64,000 nucleotides of DNA from Perognathus longimembris pacificus (lineage: Eukaryota; Chordata; Mammalia; Rodentia; Heteromyidae), in NCBI RefSeq assembly GCF_023159225.1, contig NC_063176.1, positions 11,296,963 through 11,360,962 on the forward strand, read 5' to 3'. The position numbers and the translations under genes were made by a program. This document shows positions 57,906 to 64,000 of the stretch, one piece after another; the first letter of the stretch is position 1, and each line of letters opens with the position of its first letter. The notes under the pieces were generated by a model, which did not search any database, was not told where the DNA came from, and saw nothing but the letters and a program-made list of their open reading frames with translations.

Positions 57906-59624
57906 CAGAATTAAGACTGACTCATTGAAGACTTGCTGAATTTTTCTCATTTGGTCTTCTCTATTCCTGCATCTTATACCTGTATCCAGTTACTGGTGGT
58001 TCTTATAACTCCTTAGTATTCTTATTTCCATATTCTTTCTATTCTCCACTATGTTTAAAACATAGACACTCGAGGTGCCTTTAAAAATTATTTCTCTTTA
58101 CCAATTCTGGTATAACTCATGGAATGGTTGTTGTTGGGATAAATATTCAAAGACAAAAACATGAGAGAGTTCACTTAATAGTGTTAAATCCCAAATCTAC
58201 AGCTTCTGAATAGCTTGCATGTGTGTGTATGTGTGTATCCATGTGTGTGTGTTTATACATACATGCATTTATATTTGCTTGTTTGTTTATCACACTAGTG
58301 ACTTGTACTTATATATGGGTTTCTTTTATCTAGAGCCTTTCGGGTTGCAATACATGGGCTTTAATACACATTAATTATGTCCAAAGAGAAAAATCCTGAA
58401 GAAATATGGCCTATGGTATTTTAGGTGAAGTTTAGTGATAACGTTCACACTTTCACTCATAAGCCCTTGCTCATTCACAATGAGCCACTACACCAATAAT
58501 CAGTGCAGTCTATTTTGTGTATGCAGGAAGCAGAGGACATAGGACTCTATTTGTCCTGCAGCCTTTTATTTGACAATAAAGTTTCACCTTCCTCTGGCAG
58601 AGAAATTACTACTTTTATTACAGGACTGTTTGCATAATATTGTGAGCAAAGTCCTGAAAGTTTGGAAAAATGTTTTTTTATGTTGTAGAATTGATGTCAT
58701 TTGTACAGATTTGCACTCTGAAGAAGAAGCTGGGAGCTAGGGATATTTGTACATGTTGTGACAAACCAATAAACTGCATCTTTGGGCAAGAAATTTGATG
58801 TATTTCTCTGAGAAAATTAAAGTATTAACTATCAGAAAGCATATGTTTCTGATAAGGTGAACTTAATTCAATCTAGAAAAGACATTGCACCATATATATT
58901 GATGCTTAACTAAGAGGAAAATGGAAACAGGTCTTACTGAACTAAGATTAGTAAGTGATAGAAAGATCATCTGGAATATTATGACCTAAGTGATGCAAAC
59001 CTTAAAACTTTCAGTTTACATTGTGAATATTTTCTTTCATGGTATATTTTAAATTCTTTTGTATTGACTAACTTCTTATCAAAACACATATAACTGGTAT
59101 GCATCCATTACTTTCAAAGTTTACCTTTTGTTCATATGGAATTAAAGTACATTTCAAATGAAATTTGAAGGTAGAATGAATATGATGGTAATGTACTCAT
59201 CACTCTTATAACCAGGGTAAAAATTGAGCAGTTATTGCTAACTTGTTTATTTCTATTTTAGATAGGCCAACTTAAGTAGCACTTTAGTCAGTTGCTTCTT
59301 GCTTTTGTGTTTCTAAAGCTAGTTTGTATTGGTATTTGGAAAGAACATGACACTGAAAATTAAAGCCATAAATGTAGAAATGAGAGCACTTGAAAACATA
59401 TCAAAACTTGCTGGGAACAGAGGAGAGAAACCTTCCCTTAGAGGACTGTAAAAATCAAAGGAAAACAATGGGTAAACAAAATAAAGATAATGTCTTCCAG
59501 GTCACCTAAGAGATTGTTTTCCTGTTTTTGAACAAGATTCTTCATTTTGCAATTTAAAAACCAACAGTTTTAGAGTTCATTTTGTACAGTAGCCATTTTG
59601 CCTAAAATTTATCCTTTTTCTCTT
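57906..59624. other. intergenic stretch with no gene
   Basis: AT-rich with a short GT/TG-rich tract near 58220-58255. No supported gene. Confidence 0.35.
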
Positions 59625-59731
59625 TTTTTGCTTTTACGGAGGAGTTACAGTTTCATGATTAAGGTAGTGAATACATATACTTTGCTTGTCTTACCTGTTA
59701 TCCCCTTCCTCATTTTTGTCCCTCCTTTTTC
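59625..59731 (-). mobile_element. L1 3'-end fragment
   Basis: GAGTTACAGTTTCATGATTA and then TACCTGTTATCCCCTTCCTC parallel the antisense L1-A 3' UTR. It is interrupted by the next SINE. Confidence 0.45.
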
Positions 59732-59940
59732 TTTTTTTTTTTTTTTTGGCCAGTCCTGGGCCTTGGACTCAGGGCCCGAGCACCGTCCCTGGCTTCTTCC
59801 CGCTCAAGGCTAGCACTCTGCCACTTGAGCCACAGCGACACTTCTGGCCGTTTTCTGTATATGTGGTGCTGGGGAATCGAACCTAGGGCCTCGTGTATCC
59901 GAGGCAGGCACTCTTGCCACTAGGCTATATCCCCAGCCCC
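59732..59940 (-). mobile_element. IDL-Geo SINE, young subfamily
   Basis: Full antisense dimer, nearly identical to the copies at 29631, 42870 and 60094 (small differences such as CGACACTTC for CGCCGCTTC). Its flanks are T-rich, so the TSD cannot be delimited. Confidence 0.94.
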
Positions 59941-60093
59941 CTTCTTTTTTTTTAAGGAAGCAAATGGAGTGACTCTAAGCTTAGAAATCAGCAATGATGC
60001 TACCAATTTTTGCCAGCGTAGGACAGGAACCCTACTGGTCTCCAAAGTATTCTATTTTTACCCCAGAGTGATTGTACTATGAGGTTCTTTTTT

Positions 60094-60301
60094 TTTATTT
60101 TTTATTTTTGGCCAGTCCTGGGGCTTGGACTCCGGGCCTGAGCACTGTCCCTGGCTTCTTCCCGCTCAAGGCTAGCACTCTGCCACTTGAGCCACAGCGC
60201 CGCTTCTGGCCGTTTTCTGTATATGTGGTGCTGGGGAATCGAACCTAGGGCCTCGTGTATCCGAGGCAGGCACTCTTGCCACTAGGCTATATCCCCAGCC
60301 C
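60094..60301 (-). mobile_element. IDL-Geo SINE, young subfamily, perfect TSD
   Basis: Full antisense dimer with young-subfamily markers. Exact 17-bp TSD CTATGAGGTTCTTTTTT at 60077-60093 and 60302-60318. Confidence 0.96.
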
Positions 60302-60318
60302 CTATGAGGTTCTTTTTT

Positions 60319-61424
60319 AAATCATGCAGTTTCTGCTGTATAGAGGCCTACAAGCTTTTAGGAAGATAGCACTAACTTGTATTTTGTGGTATTCTTCAGT
60401 GTCTACAACAATATATCTTTGCCTCTCATATTAGAAGGTCACACAGCTGGCATTGTTAATTTTCTTTAGTAAAGGCCCTCTGATAGCAGGATTTATCCTT
60501 GAATTATTTGGATTAGTCATATCAATAGATAAGTGTTATTCAACTATACTCAGCATTCAGGTATTAAATAACATCACTGATGCTATATTAAGTCTAATAG
60601 TTACCATGACATACTGTAAAGTGGGTTAGTGAGGGTGCAGAATGAGATTTGGAACTAAAAAGTCTTGATTACTGTCAAGTGAGTGCAATAGTCTGATAGC
60701 AATTACACTATTAATCTTTAAACTTTCTTTAATAACTTCTTAATCTAGTACCTCCTTCTTCCTCTGAGTATAGCAAGAAAGAATAAGGCACTACAATAAG
60801 TAGATCTTACTTACATGATCAGAATTGTATCACATTTGACTATATCTTAAAAAATGATAAAGTATTTCAGTGAACTCTAAATAAGTTTCTCAAGAATTCA
60901 AGAAGAAAAGACAAAGAAACGTTTTACAAACTTTGCTAATTTTAAGCAAATGAAAGCAATATAAGTATTGATTCTTGATAGTATCCAAATTTCAATTGAA
61001 ATTCACATGTGTTATTCTCATGCAAGTTAGATCAAACTTACACTGTGGATTTGCTATATCTAAATTTGTCTCTTGGTAGAAAAGACTGGTCATCCCATTG
61101 AGATCCAGAAGGCAATGATATCATCAAGGCCTTGTGTCACTGTATGAATGGGAGATATGTACCTCTTATTTTTATATGCATGGAGTATATATTGTGTATA
61201 TTATATGTCTACTTGCACATGCTTTTGTTACTGTTCCCACAAAATTAAGACTCTTTAGTTGGACACTCAGGGTTAATTTCAGTTACTTTGTATACATTTT
61301 TTGACAAATGGATAAATTTAAACTTGTTAGTAAAGTAAAAATAGGTCTTCAAAATTGTTAGTATACGTTTTCATGTGGGTTGCAGACCAGTCAGGATGAT
61401 GCTCATTTCCAACAGAGGTATTTG
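60319..61424. other. intergenic stretch with no gene
   Basis: AT-rich; nothing supported. Confidence 0.35.
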
Positions 61425-61590
61425 TTTGTTTTCAGGGGAAGGTTAGTGTTAGAGTTTGATCTACCAACTTAGCCACATCTCTGTTATTAGTTTTGTTGAC
61501 CACTTCGGAGATGGAATCTAGCATTGTGACTGGACTTGAACTGTGATCCTCCAAAATCTCAGACTTCTGAGTAGCAAGGACTAGAATCCA
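61425..61590 (-). mobile_element. degraded B1-like/Geo SINE
   Basis: Antisense: CTACCAACTTAGCCACATCT, GACTGGACTTGAACTGTGAT, CTCAGACTTCTGAGTAGCAA. Confidence 0.6.
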
Positions 61591-61676
61591 TGTCCATGAA
61601 GTAATTTTCTGCTTTTCTCAATACAAAGCTGTGCTTTACAAGGAAATACATGTTTAAAATTTTAAAAACTAAGTAT

Positions 61677-61903
61677 CTAGCCAGGTTTCTTTGATTAGTG
61701 CCTACAGTCCAAGCTGTTAAGAGGCTGAGATCTGAGGACTGAGGTTCAAAGCCAGCCTGGGCAAAATAATCCAAAGGACTCAACCTCAATTACCCAGATA
61801 AAGCAGGAAATGGAGATATTTCAAGTGGTAGAGGGAGAACATTGAGTAGTAAAGGCTACGGGAGAGTGTGAGGCTCTGAATTTAAGTCCCGGAACAGGTA
61901 AAC
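61677..61903 (+). mobile_element. B1-like/Geo SINE interrupted by a solo LTR
   Basis: Sense: GAGGCTGAGATCTGAGGACT, GGTTCAAAGCCAGCCTGGGC, TTTCAAGTGGTAGAGGG, GAATTTAAGTCCCGGAACAG. Its A-rich tail appears to resume at 62538 (AAACAAATAAC), after the LTR. Confidence 0.72.
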
Positions 61904-62537
61904 TGAAGAGTCAGAACAACTCCATCTTGTAGAATACTTGCCCTTACTGTAAGACCCTACCCCCACCCCTTGCTTTCCAGTAAAGACCATAAAACGGCCT
62001 GGGACAGAGAGAAAACCATAAACAGCCATAAGAGTGACCAGATGGCTGAAACTGATTAAGGGTTAGTCATAGAAGAAAAACAACTTTTGGAGTTACTCCA
62101 GAACTCCCCCACCCAGGTATGGTTTCGGTGTGCTTTCCAGTATCTAATTAAAACCCTGCAGCTGTGCACAGATCCCCCTTGCTACACCCCTATGGCTTAA
62201 ACCAATCAATTTTAAATGTGCCGGTCCCTTGATCTGACCAATGCCCTTTCCAGATTCCTTCCCACCACCGAAATGTGTCAAACATGCTTTAGAATTATTT
62301 TATAATTTTTCCGTGGTGTGTGTTGATTTGTTAAAAGATGCCATGATGTATGCTAAGTCCCTGCCTTCCCCAACGAATGTATAAAACAGCTGGGAGCCCC
62401 AGTCTCAGGGCCTCTTGCGTCACCAGTGTGGTGAGTGCACGGAGGACCGAGCTAGCTCACAATAAATGCCCTTTTTGCTACGTGCATTGGTCTTGGTCTT
62501 TGGTGGTCTCTCCCGGGATCTGAACTCGAGCATTTCA
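61904..62537 (+). mobile_element. solo LTR of an endogenous retrovirus
   Basis: 634 bp beginning TGAA and ending TTCA (matched inverted ends), flanked by a 4-bp repeat AAAC (61900-61903 and 62538-62541). U3 has two CCAAT boxes (62202-62206, 62238-62242) and a TATA box (62380-62386). An AATAAA at 62461-62466 is followed by a T-rich U5. No internal viral sequence or primer-binding site adjoins it, so the provirus was reduced by LTR-LTR recombination. The 4-bp TSD fits the gammaretrovirus-like (ERV1) class; the exact family is not identified. Confidence 0.85.
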
Positions 62538-62541
62538 AAAC

Positions 62542-64000
62542 AAATAACTACATAGCTACATAAATACCAGACATAGACTTGCAATGGACTAGAACACATG
62601 CCATCAGCTGGGAGGGTAATGGTGTTTAGTCCAGTTATGATGTCAAGAAAAAAGCTCTATTCTTAAGCGTTTCTCTCCAGGATTAGCTGGCAGTTCCCCA
62701 GCCTTATGAGTCTCAGCCCAGCCCAGTCCACAGATAGAGTGTTGTAGGGGGAGCCACCACCTGCGGGGTTGCTTTTTTGCACTTGAGTCACTAGATTCTT
62801 AAGATTCCATACAAAACCTTTCTGCTTTCAGGTACTTCTACTCTTTCACCAGAGGAAATTATGCAGAATTTCATGTAAGGTAACACATTTTGAATTTTGG
62901 TTTAGGAAAGAATTCCAATGCAATGCATCAGTAGAACTAAGAGTAACATATAATAGAGCATGGCTGTGGAGATTTTAGAAAGTGGTTTACTTGTTAAACA
63001 GAAGATTTAGTATCAGACAACTCAAAAAGAAATAACCAAGTTCATATGGATAGCGTGGCATAGAACTCAGATCAGATTTTTGTCCTCCTGTTCGATAACT
63101 TACATCTTTCCAACCATTCCTACCTCCTCTGTAATTAACATTTGTTCATAAATTACCTAAGAGTAGAAATCACAGCTATCTGGGTAGGAAAGCAGTACTT
63201 ACCTTTATTCAATTTTTAAGTGGGGATTAAAAGTGAGTATGATATATACTTACCGTTTTTTACAGGGATAACTGAAATTTTATTTTACTAAATTTAGTTT
63301 GACATTCATGTGGCATTTCAAAAATGTCTTGAGAATTTTCTTCTTATGCTGATCTTCAAAATAAGTGTTTAGGTTGTGAATTAAATGATATGTTTGTCTC
63401 TCCACTAGGCATTACATTTTGAGACATACTAAATAAGATGTATGGGCTCTGGGCTATTCTTAGAATTATACAACTATAGAATTGCAGGAACATATGTAAT
63501 TATATATATTTCTCTATTGAATTTAACAAATACACACAAAATTACACATGATTCTTAAACATGTAAGGAATTTTTTGGTGATTGGATGATTATAATCATT
63601 TAATGTATGTTTTCTAAAACATATTTTCAATTTTAAGCTTTTACTTACTGGCACGACAAAATCAATTTCCAAGGAAATTAAAATTAAATACATACTGTAC
63701 TCATCCTAATAGAAGTGAATTTATCATAAGAGGATCTTTGTTTCAAAAGAACCACAAGTGAGGCAAAGCAGGTATTTCAAACAAGAGAACATCTGAAACT
63801 TACTAATCTCATGTTTAGATCTCTGTTAAACTTCCTGAGTTGTTTTTTATTGAACTATCAGGTGAGAAATGTTTGCTGAGAAATCAACAACTATAAATGT
63901 GTGTGCATAAGGAACAGCTTAGGAGACCATTTAATCAATATTTCTTTCAGCCGTAGAATGTGAAATAGTCTGATACTATCTGATGATAATTATTTAGCTC
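62542..64000. other. intergenic sequence with no recognised feature
   Basis: AT-rich, without supported gene or repeat to the end of the window. Confidence 0.35.

Overview
This is a mammalian nuclear window: AT-rich, intron-containing and packed with retrotransposons, with no prokaryotic features. The most frequent repeat is a dimeric SINE of about 200 bp. Its left half is an ID-like (tRNA-Ala-type) monomer and its right half is a distinct 'Geo' monomer. From memory, this matches IDL-Geo, described as restricted to the rodent superfamily Geomyoidea (kangaroo rats, pocket mice, pocket gophers). A heteromyid or geomyid rodent is therefore the best guess; the species cannot be read from the window.

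Genes. The only protein-coding sequence I can support is the 3'-terminal coding exon of a follistatin-like gene, best matched to FSTL5, on the + strand. The acceptor AG is at 15925-15926, coding sequence runs 15927-16629, and the 3' UTR extends to a canonical poly(A) signal at 18378-18383. Positions 1-15926 are then most simply the gene's last intron. Positions from about 18.4 kb to 64 kb are an intergenic gene-poor region. Every other open frame of 60-200 codons lies in a repeat or is an uncorroborated chance frame.

Layout. In the intron (1-15.9 kb) there is a U6 snRNA retropseudogene (1256-1350), several IDL-Geo and B1-like/Geo SINEs, a 2.9-kb 5'-truncated antisense L1 with broken ORF2 (11.9-14.8 kb), and a probable antisense LTR just upstream of the last exon. 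Between 18.4 and 30 kb there are dinucleotide repeats, a 5'-inverted L1 (19.08-20.79 kb) and many SINEs. Between 30.7 and 32.5 kb an L1 carries a nested SINE and abuts a GC-rich retrocopy with a perfect 13-bp target-site duplication (TSD). Between 33 and 52 kb there are scattered SINEs, microsatellites, L1 3' tails and a 32-bp micro-insertion flanked by a 19-bp TSD. Between 53 and 58 kb a SINE is split by an L1, followed by a rearranged L1 mosaic. At 59.7-60.3 kb there are two young IDL-Geo copies. At 61.9-62.5 kb a solo LTR with a 4-bp TSD sits inside an older SINE.

No operon-like or cooperating gene set is present and I found no undescribed biological system. The most informative content is retrotransposon biology: a Geo half shared by two SINE families, a young IDL-Geo subfamily, two L1 inversion structures, nested insertions that give relative ages, and an unidentified GC-rich retrocopy.
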